Below, one piece after another: positions 26,307 to 34,736 of a stretch of 64,000 nucleotides of DNA. Position numbers and translations under genes: made by a program. Below the pieces are notes generated by a model. That model searched no databases and was not told the origin of the DNA. It saw only the letters and a list, made by a program, of their open reading frames with translations. Within the stretch, counting starts at the first letter, position 1. The number at the start of each line of letters is the position of its first letter. This DNA comes from Candidatus Acidulodesulfobacterium acidiphilum (GTDB lineage: Bacteria; SZUA-79; Acidulodesulfobacterales; Acidulodesulfobacteraceae): positions 28,788-92,787 of the forward strand of contig SHMQ01000006.1 in assembly GCA_008534395.1 (NCBI GenBank), in the 5' to 3' direction.

Positions 26307-26912
26307 TTAATTTTTATCGATATGTTTTATTATATCCGTCATAGATATTACGCCGGCGAGTTTTCCGTTAATATCGACGACCGGCATAACTTTTATGCGT
26401 TTTTCGTTAAATACCGACGCCGCTTTTTTAATACACGTGTCCGTCGATACGGTAATTGCGGGCGAAGTCATAATATCTTTAACATTTTTGGCATCGATAG
26501 TTCTTTGAGAATGAGGGGTAGGCTCGCCTATAAGGTGTCTTACCAAATCTTTAAACGTGTGTTTTTTTATGACTCCCGCGCTGGTTAAGATATCGGAATC
26601 GGACAGAAATCCGACGACTGCGTTTTCGTCGTTAACTACCGGAGCGCATGTCAGCCTTTTTTCCGCAAGCAGATTCATTGCATCGTGTATTCCAGAATTT
26701 TCATGCACTGAAACCGCATTTTTCGACATCACTTTATCGACGGTAATGCCATGAACTTTATCCTTCGCCAGCGCAAACGCATCTTTGTAAATTTTAATGA
26801 AATCGCCCAAAGATATATCGATGTAAGTTTTGTGTTTTTCGAATGCTTCCCTGATATCTTCTTCGGTCACTTCTATGCAGCTTTTTTCTTTTTCTTCGTT
26901 TAAGTTTTCCAT
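26307..26912 (-). CDS. CBS-domain pair protein
   Basis: 201 residues. After an N-terminal ~70-residue helical part (SCIEVTEEDIREAFEKH) there are two CBS domains: VDKVMSKNAVSVHENSGIHDAMNLLAEKRL to GFLSDSDIL, and VKDIMTSPAITVSTDTCIKKAASVFNEKRI to GVISMTDIIKHI. CBS pairs bind adenine nucleotides and tune linked transporters or enzymes. The neighbour is an HPP membrane protein 43 bp downstream, most likely its target. A CRP/FNR-like site lies about 100 bp upstream. Confidence 0.92.
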   Translation of the reverse strand: MENLNEEKEKSCIEVTEEDIREAFEKHKTYIDISLGDFIKIYKDAFALAKDKVHGITVDKVMSKNAVSVHENSGIHDAMNLLAEKRLTCAPVVNDENAVVGFLSDSDILTSAGVIKKHTFKDLVRHLIGEPTPHSQRTIDAKNVKDIMTSPAITVSTDTCIKKAASVFNEKRIKVMPVVDINGKLAGVISMTDIIKHIDKN

Positions 26913-27010
26913 AATTTTTTCCTCAATTTTTAAAATTAAATTAGGGGATTTTTATTGTTTATTTATATTGTATGTTTTATTTAATATTAGCAAACGGTAT
27001 ATTTTTAATA

Positions 27011-27026
27011 TATGACTTATGTCACA
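27011..27026. promoter_or_regulatory. CRP/FNR-family-like operator
   Basis: TATGACTTATGTCACA; on the other strand TGTGACATAAGTCATA, close to the TGTGA-N6-TCACA pattern of CRP/FNR/DNR-type regulators. The central TGACATAAGTCA is a perfect 4+4 palindrome around ATAA. It lies between the polyferredoxin stop and the CBS/HPP operon, about 100 bp upstream of that operon. No regulator of this family is in the window. Confidence 0.4.
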
Positions 27027-27028
27027 AA

Positions 27029-28180
27029 TTAAAAATTATTTTTATTTTGAAGGAGAATTTTTTCTACGGAAATATCTTTTATGTCGGATGCCTTATACAT
27101 TCTTATCGCTCCGAAACTGCATATATCCTTGCAAAGACCGCAGGAAGTACAAAAAAACGGCTCAAGCGATATTTTGTTTTCCTTAAAAATTAATGCGCCG
27201 GCAGGACACATTTCCCAGCAGTTAGAGCAAAAGACGCAATTTTCGTTTATTTTAGGCAGTTTTATATTAAAAAGCGGCACCAACTCTTTGTTTTCCTTCA
27301 AAAACTTATAAATTTTTTTCTGCCTTTTTAATAACGAATAATTTATGTTTTTATCGTTTTTTCCGGCAGGAATGAATTGGGAATATAGTTCGGATAAAGG
27401 AAGGTCTTCGATAGAAACGTTTTCTGCGAGCTTTTTTGCGTTGTCTTTCAAACTTTTAAACGAATTTTTAAAAAACTCTCTTCGGTCTAACGTCCCCGCA
27501 GTTTTAACCCCGCCGGCGTTTTCAATACTTCTTTTATCCTTTTCGCTATCTGATGCTTTATCTCCGGTATGATTAAAATTATATACCCTTTTCTCTTTGT
27601 TATGCTTTTCCTCAAACTCTTTAAAATTAAAATCCTCCGCGTTAATTTCCTTAAAAGCGTTTTCTTCGTTTAAAAACTTTGTTATTTCGTTTATTCTTTT
27701 GATTTTTTTATTATGAAAATATTTAAGCCTGCATGATTTGCAGTCGGACGAAACGAATGTTATGTCAAATCTATTTTTTAAGGAAGAAATTATATCTACG
27801 TCTTCTAATTCGTAAATACATTTTATAAGGTAATTAGCGCCGGCCGCGGAAATTTTAAAATTTTTAAAATATTTTTCGGTTTTACCGCAAAAATAAAAAT
27901 TCTTTAAATTTTTATCGGCTTCATCTTTCTTATTCTTATTCTTAACGTAAAAAACGGAATTAGGGCATAAGTAAAGACAAGCGTTGCAGTTTGAGCAGTT
28001 TTCCAGAATATTGATTTCGGCATCGGTTATTTTTATAGATAAATCGGGACATCTTTCTATGCATTCATAGCAGCCCGCCATAGGGGTTTTAAGCCTGACG
28101 CAAAAATCGGAATTTATCAAAATCCGTCCGTCATCTGCGCGTGCGTTTAAAAATTTATCCAGCAGATTCAGAATATTCAT
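27029..28180 (-). CDS. Polyferredoxin-like 4Fe-4S protein
   Basis: 383 residues. The N-terminal half has cysteine groups CYECIERCP and CSNCNACLYLCP, then CKSCRLKYF in the middle. The C-terminal end has CVFCSNCWEMCP and CTSCGLCKDICSFG, so about four [4Fe-4S] clusters at the two ends are separated by a ~200-residue charged linker. No catalytic domain or signal peptide is seen. Its start overlaps dus by 26 bases, so they are translationally coupled. It is probably a cytoplasmic electron carrier; the partner is unknown. Confidence 0.75.
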   Translation of the reverse strand: MNILNLLDKFLNARADDGRILINSDFCVRLKTPMAGCYECIERCPDLSIKITDAEINILENCSNCNACLYLCPNSVFYVKNKNKKDEADKNLKNFYFCGKTEKYFKNFKISAAGANYLIKCIYELEDVDIISSLKNRFDITFVSSDCKSCRLKYFHNKKIKRINEITKFLNEENAFKEINAEDFNFKEFEEKHNKEKRVYNFNHTGDKASDSEKDKRSIENAGGVKTAGTLDRREFFKNSFKSLKDNAKKLAENVSIEDLPLSELYSQFIPAGKNDKNINYSLLKRQKKIYKFLKENKELVPLFNIKLPKINENCVFCSNCWEMCPAGALIFKENKISLEPFFCTSCGLCKDICSFGAIRMYKASDIKDISVEKILLQNKNNF

Positions 28181-29153
28181 TAGACGCTACTTGTGTTCTA
28201 AGCATTTTTAAAATTTCGTCCGTCTCTTTTCCGCTTTTTGCGCTATTGACTGACGCCCTTAGTTCTTTGGAGCCTTTGAATCCCTTTAAAAAATTATAAA
28301 GATGCGGTTTAATAATGTTACATCCTCTTGTTTCACCGTAAAAAGAAGATATTTCTTCGTTTAATTCAAGCAGTATATCTATTTTATCAGTCATATCCGT
28401 TTCTTTTTTTTCAGTCTGCCCCTGTCCGCCGGCATCCGATATATTTGCATAATCCCTGAATATCCATGGTTTACCTGCGGCTCCCCTTGCGAACATAATT
28501 CCGTCGGCGCCGGTATAACTCATCGTATTCAAGGCATCGTCCGCCGTAAATATGTCGCCGCTTGCATAAACTGGAATGCTAACTAATTCCTTAAGTTTTT
28601 TAGTCTGGGAATGGTCCGCCGTTCCGCCGAACATCTGAGAGCGCGTCCTCGGATGAAAAAAAAGAGCATTTATACCGGAATCTTCGGCAATTTTTCCTAT
28701 CTCGACAAAATTTACCGAATTAAAATCGAAACCGCTTCTAAATTTTACGGTGAAAAAAGCGTCTTTGACCGATTTTCTGACGGAAGCTGCTATGTCCGCA
28801 AAAAGAGCGGAATCTTTTAATAATGCGCTTCCGGCGCCGGTTTTAACAACCTTTTTAACCGGACAGCCGGCATTTATGTCTATAACCTTAAACCCTTGAT
28901 CGAATGCTTTTTTAGCGGCTTCCGACAATACGGCGGCAGAATTGCCGAATAACTGAATGCCCGTTTTTGAAATACCGCTTCCGGTTTCAAGAAGTTCAAG
29001 CGTTTTCTTATCATTGCGCAAAAAACCTTCGGCGCTTATCATCTCCGTAAAAGAAAATTCCGCCCCGTATTTCAGGCATATTTTCCTGAAAGGATATCCC
29101 GTAATCCCCGCCATGGGTGCCAAAATACTTCTGCCGAGGCTGATTTCTCTCAT
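28155..29153 (-). CDS. tRNA-dihydrouridine synthase (DusB-like)
   Basis: 332 residues. An FMN TIM-barrel enzyme that reduces uridines in tRNA. Visible are LAPMAGITGYPFRKICLKYGAEFSFTEMISAEG, IQLFGNSA, the active-site cysteine motif DINAGCPVKKVVKTGAGSALL, FHPRTRSQMF, YASGDIFTADDAL and GADGIMFARGAAGKPWIF. The order of motifs fits DusB better than DusA or DusC. It lies 8 bp after mobB, so mobB-dus-polyferredoxin form one operon. Confidence 0.93.
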   Translation of the reverse strand: MREISLGRSILAPMAGITGYPFRKICLKYGAEFSFTEMISAEGFLRNDKKTLELLETGSGISKTGIQLFGNSAAVLSEAAKKAFDQGFKVIDINAGCPVKKVVKTGAGSALLKDSALFADIAASVRKSVKDAFFTVKFRSGFDFNSVNFVEIGKIAEDSGINALFFHPRTRSQMFGGTADHSQTKKLKELVSIPVYASGDIFTADDALNTMSYTGADGIMFARGAAGKPWIFRDYANISDAGGQGQTEKKETDMTDKIDILLELNEEISSFYGETRGCNIIKPHLYNFLKGFKGSKELRASVNSAKSGKETDEILKMLRTQVASNEYSESAG

Positions 29154-29161
29154 ATGCTTAT

Positions 29162-29704
29162 TTATATATTATAATTAGTCAGAATAATCTCTTTTTCTAT
29201 AAAATCAGATATTTTTTCTGCGTCGTTAATATTTATTTGAGGAACGCTCAAACCGCTTATCGGCTCATCGGCGCAGACAAGAATAAGGTTAGGGTCGTTT
29301 TTAAATCTTAATTCTAAACCGCCTGCATCTTTTCTCGCAAGCTCAACTTTTTTTATGCCGAGTTCTTTAAAACCCTCTACTATAACTATGTCGGATCCTT
29401 TAAAAAAATTAGATTTTAAAAGGTCTATGTTGATATCGGCGGACGTCTCTATATCGCTGAAAAATGAAATTTTTTCTTTAGATATAAGCATTGTTGAAAA
29501 TGCTCCGGCATTTTTATGCCTCCAAGAATCTTTCCCTTCCTTATCGGCAGAAACGTTATGGTCGGTGTGTTTTATAGAAGAGACTTTATATCCCTTTTGA
29601 GACAGTATTTTTATTATTTTTTCTAATAAAGTCGTCTTACCCGTACCCGACCTTGCCAGAAAAGAAACGACTGCAGGAATTTTATCGCTTTTTGTTTTAA
29701 TCAT
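29162..29704 (-). CDS. mobB: MobB, molybdopterin-guanine dinucleotide biosynthesis adaptor
   Basis: 180 residues. A P-loop GTP-binding protein that assists MobA in attaching GMP to molybdopterin. It shows SFLARSGTGKTTLLEKII (Walker A), KHTDHNVSADKEGKDSWRHKNAGA and IVIVEGFKELGIKKVEL. It is separated from mobA (34737) by 5 kb. Its presence implies bis-MGD enzymes such as the molybdoenzyme at 39506. Confidence 0.94.
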   Translation of the reverse strand: MIKTKSDKIPAVVSFLARSGTGKTTLLEKIIKILSQKGYKVSSIKHTDHNVSADKEGKDSWRHKNAGAFSTMLISKEKISFFSDIETSADINIDLLKSNFFKGSDIVIVEGFKELGIKKVELARKDAGGLELRFKNDPNLILVCADEPISGLSVPQININDAEKISDFIEKEIILTNYNI

Positions 29705-29731
29705 AAATTTTTACCGTTTGTAAGTATTTTC

Positions 29732-29896
29732 ATCCTGTATTAGAAGAAAAAGATGTCAGATTAATTTTACGCAAAATCTTTTATCGTTAATTGTTTCTTT
29801 CGGTATGCGTAAAATAAAATCTGACGCCTTTTTCTGACAAATCTTTCTAATCATTATAACATATCCAAGAAGTTTTTGTCGTTCTATTGCAGGATT
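29732..29896. repeat. Composite family-A repeat, copy A6 with outer inverted repeat
   Basis: The core 29745-29835 has arms GAAAAAGATGTCAGATT and AATCTGACGCCTTTTTC (slightly diverged) and the conserved loop in minus orientation. Outside it are ATCCTGTATTAGAAG on the left and TTCTATTGCAGGAT on the right. The right flank (about 29836-29895), read on the minus strand, matches the left flank of copy A3. It lies in the 355-bp gap 29705-30060 together with a weak promoter and a family-B repeat. Confidence 0.75.
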
Positions 29897-29906
29897 AAAG
29901 CAGTAT

Positions 29907-29936
29907 TTGTATGTATAAAGCATATTGATGTATAAT
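29907..29936 (+). promoter_or_regulatory. Possible promoter of the P-type ATPase gene
   Basis: TTGTAT (29907-29912), 18-bp spacer, TATAAT (29931-29936), about 125 bp upstream of ATG 30061. Weak -35, good -10. Confidence 0.35.
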
Positions 29937-30001
29937 ATAAAATCGTAAAAATTAGAACACGACGTAAAAGCATTTATTAATAATTATAACATAATTAATT
30001 A

Positions 30002-30036
30002 ATTACAGGGACAGAATTCAATTCTGCCCCTGTAAT
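30002..30036. repeat. Family-B palindrome upstream of P-type ATPase
   Basis: ATTACAGGG at the left and CCCTGTAAT at the right enclose the core CAGAATTCAATTCTG, giving a nearly perfect 35-bp inverted repeat. It ends about 15 bp before the ribosome-binding region of the ATPase gene and will form a hairpin in its leader. Confidence 0.75.
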
Positions 30037-30060
30037 TAATTGGAAAGGATAAAGGATAAA

Positions 30061-32391
30061 ATGGATATGGACAAAGAAATAAAAGGGCTATCGTCTTCCG
30101 AAGCCGAAGAGTTAACTAAAAGGTACGGCTTAAACGAAATAAAAGAGAAAAAAAAGCATCCGGTTGAAATTTTTCTATTAAAATTTTGGAATCCTGTAGC
30201 ATGGATGCTGGAGTTTACTTTTATAATCGAATTAATATTAGGAAAAAACATAGAAGCATATATTATTATCGGTTTAATCTTATTTAACGCTATTATATCG
30301 TTTCAACAGGAGAACAAGGCGGAAAAAGCTCTGGAGCTTTTAAAAAAACAGTTAAAAATTATATCAAAGGTTTTAAGGGATGGAAAGTGGATCAAATTAA
30401 GCGCCGAACAATTAGTTCCAGGCGATATAATTCATGTAAGAATGGGTGATTTGGTTCCGGCGGATACCGAAATTATTTCCGGAAACGTATTGGTCGACCA
30501 GTCGGCATTAACCGGAGAATCACAGCCGGTGGACAGAAACGAAGGCGGACTTATATATTCCGGTTCAGTCATTAAAAGAGGGGAAGCCACCTGCAAGGTT
30601 ACGGCGACCGGAGAAAAAAGCTATTTCGGGAAAACGGCGGAACTTATAAAATCGGCAAAAACTAAGGGTCACATAGAAGAATTAATTCTAAAAATCGTAC
30701 GCTATTTTATTATGATTGACGGCATTCTCGTAGTTTTAATACTTGCATACGCCCTTATATACAAATTGAATTTTGCCGAAATGCTGCCTTTTGCTTTAAT
30801 CCTCTTAGTAGCGTCTATACCGGTCGCCCTGCCGGTTACTTTTACTTTGGCTACGGCGCTTGCTTCTATGGAACTTGCAAGCAGGGGAATATTGGTAACG
30901 CATCTTTCTGCAATAGAAGATATTGCCTCTATGGAAGAATTATGTTCCGATAAAACAGGCACATTAACGGCAAATAAACTTTCTCTTACAGCTTTTAAAC
31001 CGCTTGAACCTTTCGGCGAAAATGAACTTTTTGCATACGCAGCGGCGGCATCGGACGAGTCTACGCAGGACCCGATAGATTTATCCATACTGTCTTATAT
31101 AAAAAACAATAAATTAAATCTGCCTGAAATAGGAAAAACAGTTAAATTTATACCTTTTGACCCGCAGACTAAAAGAGCCGAAGCAGTAATGGAAACATAC
31201 AAAAACGGAGAAAAAAATTTAATAACGTCCATAAAAGGTTCTCCTATAATAGTCGCAAAAAATTTGGATGAAACCGGAGCTAAAATATTGTCGGAAGAAT
31301 CGGAAAAATTAGAGGCTATGGGGTATCGGGTAATAGCTGTAACGATAAAAAACGAAGAAAATAAATATTTTCCGGTGGGAATCCTTGGACTGTCCGACCC
31401 TCCAAGGGACGACTCTAAAGAACTGCTAAAAGAACTTAAAGATTTAGGAATAAGGGTTAGAATGGTAACCGGCGATACGGAGCTTACGGCTAAAACGACT
31501 GCCCGCTTAATAGGACTTGGAGACGGCGTATGCACGAAGGAAAAATTTAAAAATCCATCCGGTTGCGATGTGTTTGCGGGAGTTTTCCCTGAAGACAAGT
31601 TTCATCTCGTACAGGGTTTGCAGAAACTAAAAAAGATTACAGGAATGACCGGCGACGGAGTAAACGATGCGCCTGCGCTTAAACAGGCGGAGGTCGGCAT
31701 TGCCGTAGCTAATGCTACGGACGTTGCAAAGGCATCGGCTAGCCTGATATTGACGGAACCGGGTCTTGCAAATATCGTGGATGCCGTAAAATACGGCAGA
31801 ATGGTATACAGGAGAATGCTTACTTATACTTTAAATAAAATATCAAAAACCTTTCAGGTTGCTCTTTTTTTGAGTTTAGGTCTTATATTTTTCGGGAAGT
31901 TCGTTACTACCCCGAAACTTATTCTTATACTGATTTTTGCTAACGATTTTGTAACTATGTCCATAGCTAAAGACAATGCCGTATATTCCAATAAACCTGA
32001 TAAATGGAAAATAAAACTTATAGTATCGGCATCTCTTATAATAGCAGGGGCATGGCTGATTTATTCTTTTATTTCATATTATATAGGATATTACGTTATA
32101 GGAATGAATATGCCGGAGGTTCAAACGTTTGCATTTTTATCGCTTGTATTCAGCGCACAGGCGACGGTATATTTAGTAAGGGAAGAACGTCATTTCTGGA
32201 GTTCTAAACCGGGAAACTATTTAATGCTGGCAAGCGCTTTAGATTTAATAATTATAACTTTAATGGCCGGTTTCGGCATACTTATGGCTAAAGTTCCTTT
32301 CACATATATATTTATACTGCTTGTTGCAACTTTTATTTATATGGTTGCATTAGACTACGTCAAGAAACCCCTGATGGAAAAACTCAGATAA
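30061..32391 (+). CDS. P-type plasma-membrane H+-ATPase (P3A type)
   Basis: 776 residues from ATG 30061. A TTG at 30040 would add seven residues, but AAGGAT before 30061 favours the ATG. Short N-terminal cytoplasmic part (GLSSSEAEELTKRYGLNEI), the actuator motif DQSALTGESQPV, the phosphorylation site CSDKTGTLTANKLS, KGSP for ATP binding, VTGDTELTAKTTARLIGL and the hinge MTGDGVNDAPALKQAEVGIAV are all present, with about ten membrane helices. The length and motifs match proton-exporting P3A ATPases known from plants, fungi, archaea and some acid-tolerant bacteria. A role in pH homeostasis is inferred. It is flanked by family-B repeats. Confidence 0.92.
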   Translation: MDMDKEIKGLSSSEAEELTKRYGLNEIKEKKKHPVEIFLLKFWNPVAWMLEFTFIIELILGKNIEAYIIIGLILFNAIISFQQENKAEKALELLKKQLKIISKVLRDGKWIKLSAEQLVPGDIIHVRMGDLVPADTEIISGNVLVDQSALTGESQPVDRNEGGLIYSGSVIKRGEATCKVTATGEKSYFGKTAELIKSAKTKGHIEELILKIVRYFIMIDGILVVLILAYALIYKLNFAEMLPFALILLVASIPVALPVTFTLATALASMELASRGILVTHLSAIEDIASMEELCSDKTGTLTANKLSLTAFKPLEPFGENELFAYAAAASDESTQDPIDLSILSYIKNNKLNLPEIGKTVKFIPFDPQTKRAEAVMETYKNGEKNLITSIKGSPIIVAKNLDETGAKILSEESEKLEAMGYRVIAVTIKNEENKYFPVGILGLSDPPRDDSKELLKELKDLGIRVRMVTGDTELTAKTTARLIGLGDGVCTKEKFKNPSGCDVFAGVFPEDKFHLVQGLQKLKKITGMTGDGVNDAPALKQAEVGIAVANATDVAKASASLILTEPGLANIVDAVKYGRMVYRRMLTYTLNKISKTFQVALFLSLGLIFFGKFVTTPKLILILIFANDFVTMSIAKDNAVYSNKPDKWKIKLIVSASLIIAGAWLIYSFISYYIGYYVIGMNMPEVQTFAFLSLVFSAQATVYLVREERHFWSSKPGNYLMLASALDLIIITLMAGFGILMAKVPFTYIFILLVATFIYMVALDYVKKPLMEKLR

Positions 32392-32393
32392 AC

Positions 32394-32504
32394 ACAGGGT
32401 CAGAATTCAATTCTGGCCCTGTCACAAATCGGAAAGTAAGGGGCAGAATTCAATTCTGACCCTGTCGCAAACTGGAAAATTGGAAAACAGGGACAGAATT
32501 TAAT
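32394..32504. repeat. Cluster of three family-B repeats
   Basis: Copy one, 32394-32422 (ACAGGGTCAGAATT to AATTCTGGCCCTGT), begins 3 bp after the ATPase stop. Copy two is 32439-32463 (AGGGGCAGAATTC to AATTCTGACCCT). A third half copy, ACAGGGACAGAATTTAAT (32487-32504), follows. The spacers also resemble one another (CACAAATCGGAAAGT and CGCAAACTGGAAAAT). The first hairpin could slow transcription out of the ATPase gene, though no U-tract follows. Confidence 0.75.
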
Positions 32505-32694
32505 GCCCGATGCTTAATGCGTAGTTGACGTATTTTATGAATTCTTCTTTCGTGGGGTAATTTTTAACGCCGATGTTAAAAACCTTCCTTTTCTTTTCAT
32601 ACCACTTATCGAAATTTTCGGAAGATACGGAGCGCACTTCTATTAATAATTCTTCCAGTAAAACGGTAAGAGGTTTTTCGTTTTCGCTATTCAT
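32500..32694 (-). CDS. Small hypothetical protein (64 residues)
   Basis: 64 residues, acidic N-terminus and mixed helical sequence (LTVLLEELLIEVRSVSSENFDKWYEKK). No motif recognised. Codon use and composition look like real coding sequence of this genome. The stop codon (32500-32502) and last residues lie inside a family-B repeat, so the original C-terminus may have been altered by the repeat. It is upstream-adjacent to no other minus-strand gene for over 2 kb. Confidence 0.5.
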   Translation of the reverse strand: MNSENEKPLTVLLEELLIEVRSVSSENFDKWYEKKRKVFNIGVKNYPTKEEFIKYVNYALSIGH

Positions 32695-32810
32695 AATTTA
32701 TCACCGCTTTGTATGCATAGTATATCTAAATTATATATTGTTAAATTAAATCTTCGACGTTAATAACATATTTTTTAACATATTAAGTATTTTAATATGT
32801 TAATTACCGG

Positions 32811-34136
32811 TTACCGCCAGTTAGTCCTTGAAAATTCTGGAAGGTCTTCGAAATCTCCCCTTATGGCATAGCCTTCATTTATATTGTATATTTCAAATTC
32901 GTTATCTATTACGAATGAATATATGTTGCCGTTTAAAAATTCGTCTTTATATTTTAGGCATTTTAATCCCTGTCTTATAATTGCCGATAATATTCCGCTG
33001 CCGGAAATATCGCCTAGTAGTATAGCTCCTACGAGTACTTCTCCATCATATACTAATTTTCTGTAAATCTTATCGTCTTGAAATACGTAAACATTCTGCG
33101 TTTCGTTAGAAGGATTGGTTAAACCTATAGTTACTATAGGAAGTCCATAAATTTCGACGGAATTTAAACCCATACCGCCAGGATATTCTCTGTAAACGCC
33201 CGCCATATTCGTGCCTGCAACCCTTCCTTCTTCACAGGCAAGCGGAACTATGGCTATTATATTTGGACGCTTGTTTATAACGTCATATATTACGGCGGCG
33301 TCCCCTCCGGCATATACGTCCTTAACGCTCGTCATCATAGTTTTATCTACTATTATGCCTCTGTCTATTTTTATTCCGCTGCCTTCAAGAAATGCAACGT
33401 TAGGCCTGACGCCTACACCGACTACTACGATATCCGCAGGCAATTCTTTCCCGCTTTTCAATAATACGCTGACGGGATTACCGGACTCGTCTAAATTAAT
33501 TTTTGTGACAGTTTCGCCCGTAGCAGTATCTATGCCGTTTTCGTTCAGTTTTTTTGAAGTAATATTTCCTGATACTTCGTCGAGGGCAAGTCCTAGAACT
33601 CTCGGCAACAATTCTACTATCGTCGTATGAAGGCCTAATGCCCTTAGACCTTCGGATGCTTTAAGCCCTATAAGCCCGCCGCCTACGACTATCGCTTCTT
33701 TTCTTTTAGACATTTTTGCGGCTTTTTCCATTTTTTTTGCGTCGTCGAATCGAGTAAAAGTACCCATCATTGGAGAATCGGGGTTAAATCCTTCCGTCGG
33801 CGGTATAAAAGGCGTTCCGCCGGGACCTATAAAAAGTTTGTCGTAATTCACGGCCGCTCCGTCATCCAAAACTAACCTTTTAGCCGAAGTATCTACTGAA
33901 ACTACTTTTTTCCCGAGCATTAAATCGAAATTATTTTTTTCGTAATAATCGTCTTCTTTATACCATATTGTTTCGTCTGTAGTTTTTCCTTCCAAATAAT
34001 ATGAAATCAAAGGCCTTGCATAAGCCCTGTAGTTTTCGTCAGATATTATTACGACTTCTCCGGACTTGTCGAAACGCCTGATTGCATCGGCGCAGGATAA
34101 GCCCGCGTATGAATTTCCTATAATAACGTATTTCAT
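32811..34136 (-). CDS. FAD/NAD(P)-dependent oxidoreductase (NirB/rubredoxin-reductase-like)
   Basis: 441 residues. Two nucleotide-binding folds: FAD at YVIIGNSYAGLSCADAIRR and NAD(P) at EAIVVGGGLIGLKASEGLRALG, plus VYAGGDAA for the flavin ribityl. No redox-active CXXC is visible, so it belongs to the class that hands electrons to a separate carrier. The carrier is probably the four-cluster ferredoxin encoded 21 bp upstream (34158). Last gene of the moeA-moaA-ptps-mobA-ferredoxin run. It may connect the NAD(P)H pool to the molybdoenzyme; this is inference from context. Confidence 0.88.
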   Translation of the reverse strand: MKYVIIGNSYAGLSCADAIRRFDKSGEVVIISDENYRAYARPLISYYLEGKTTDETIWYKEDDYYEKNNFDLMLGKKVVSVDTSAKRLVLDDGAAVNYDKLFIGPGGTPFIPPTEGFNPDSPMMGTFTRFDDAKKMEKAAKMSKRKEAIVVGGGLIGLKASEGLRALGLHTTIVELLPRVLGLALDEVSGNITSKKLNENGIDTATGETVTKINLDESGNPVSVLLKSGKELPADIVVVGVGVRPNVAFLEGSGIKIDRGIIVDKTMMTSVKDVYAGGDAAVIYDVINKRPNIIAIVPLACEEGRVAGTNMAGVYREYPGGMGLNSVEIYGLPIVTIGLTNPSNETQNVYVFQDDKIYRKLVYDGEVLVGAILLGDISGSGILSAIIRQGLKCLKYKDEFLNGNIYSFVIDNEFEIYNINEGYAIRGDFEDLPEFSRTNWR

Positions 34137-34157
34137 AATCTTATCCCCTTTTTAATA

Positions 34158-34706
34158 TTACTTAACTATTGATTTTATATAAGGTCCGTATATTTTTTTT
34201 GCGACGGAAAGCCTTCTTTCATATGAATAATTTTTAATTCCTATTCTTTTTAACGCCCCTTTTTTACAGGCTTCTACGCATTTAGGGGTATCCTCGTCCG
34301 AACAGCCGTCGCATTTTGAAGCAAAATGGCCTTTTCCTATTCTTTCTATAGCTCCGAACGGACACGACATTACGCACATCCAGCATCCGACGCATTTTTT
34401 ATAGTTTGTTACCGTCCATCCCGATTCCAAGTCTTTATATCTTGCACCCGGCATACATGCATCGACGCATGGCGCTTCGTCGCAATTGTGGCATATCAGA
34501 GGGAAAAATTTGTTTCCTTTCTTTTTTATATTTATTCTGGCTCCAGTATATTTTGAGCCGTATTTTTCAGCCATATGCGATTCGCATGCTTTTACGCATG
34601 CCGCAAAACCTTCGCTTTCGCATCCGTCGCATTTTGAAGGATAGAGCATTATTTCTATTTGATTTTTCTTTAAATCTTCCTCTAAATTGGTAAGTTTTTT
34701 ACTCAT
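34158..34706 (-). CDS. Four-cluster ferredoxin-type electron carrier
   Basis: 182 residues. Four cysteine groups: CDGCESEGFAACVKAC, CHNCDEAPCVDAC, CVGCWMCVMSCP and CDGCSDEDTPKCVEAC. This is the DmsB/HycB/CooF arrangement of four [4Fe-4S] clusters. There is no signal peptide. It is encoded between mobA and an FAD oxidoreductase. It resembles the ferredoxin at 38739, so the locus has two related carriers, one at each end of the cofactor genes. Confidence 0.9.
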   Translation of the reverse strand: MSKKLTNLEEDLKKNQIEIMLYPSKCDGCESEGFAACVKACESHMAEKYGSKYTGARINIKKKGNKFFPLICHNCDEAPCVDACMPGARYKDLESGWTVTNYKKCVGCWMCVMSCPFGAIERIGKGHFASKCDGCSDEDTPKCVEACKKGALKRIGIKNYSYERRLSVAKKIYGPYIKSIVK

Positions 34707-34736
34707 AACAGCCTCTTTTTATTTTATTATTTTTGT

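Noticed and set aside
30040-30060. TTG start for the P-type ATPase
   Set aside because: ATG 30061 has a better placed AAGGAT, and the family does not need the extra seven residues; the TTG also abuts a family-B repeat.
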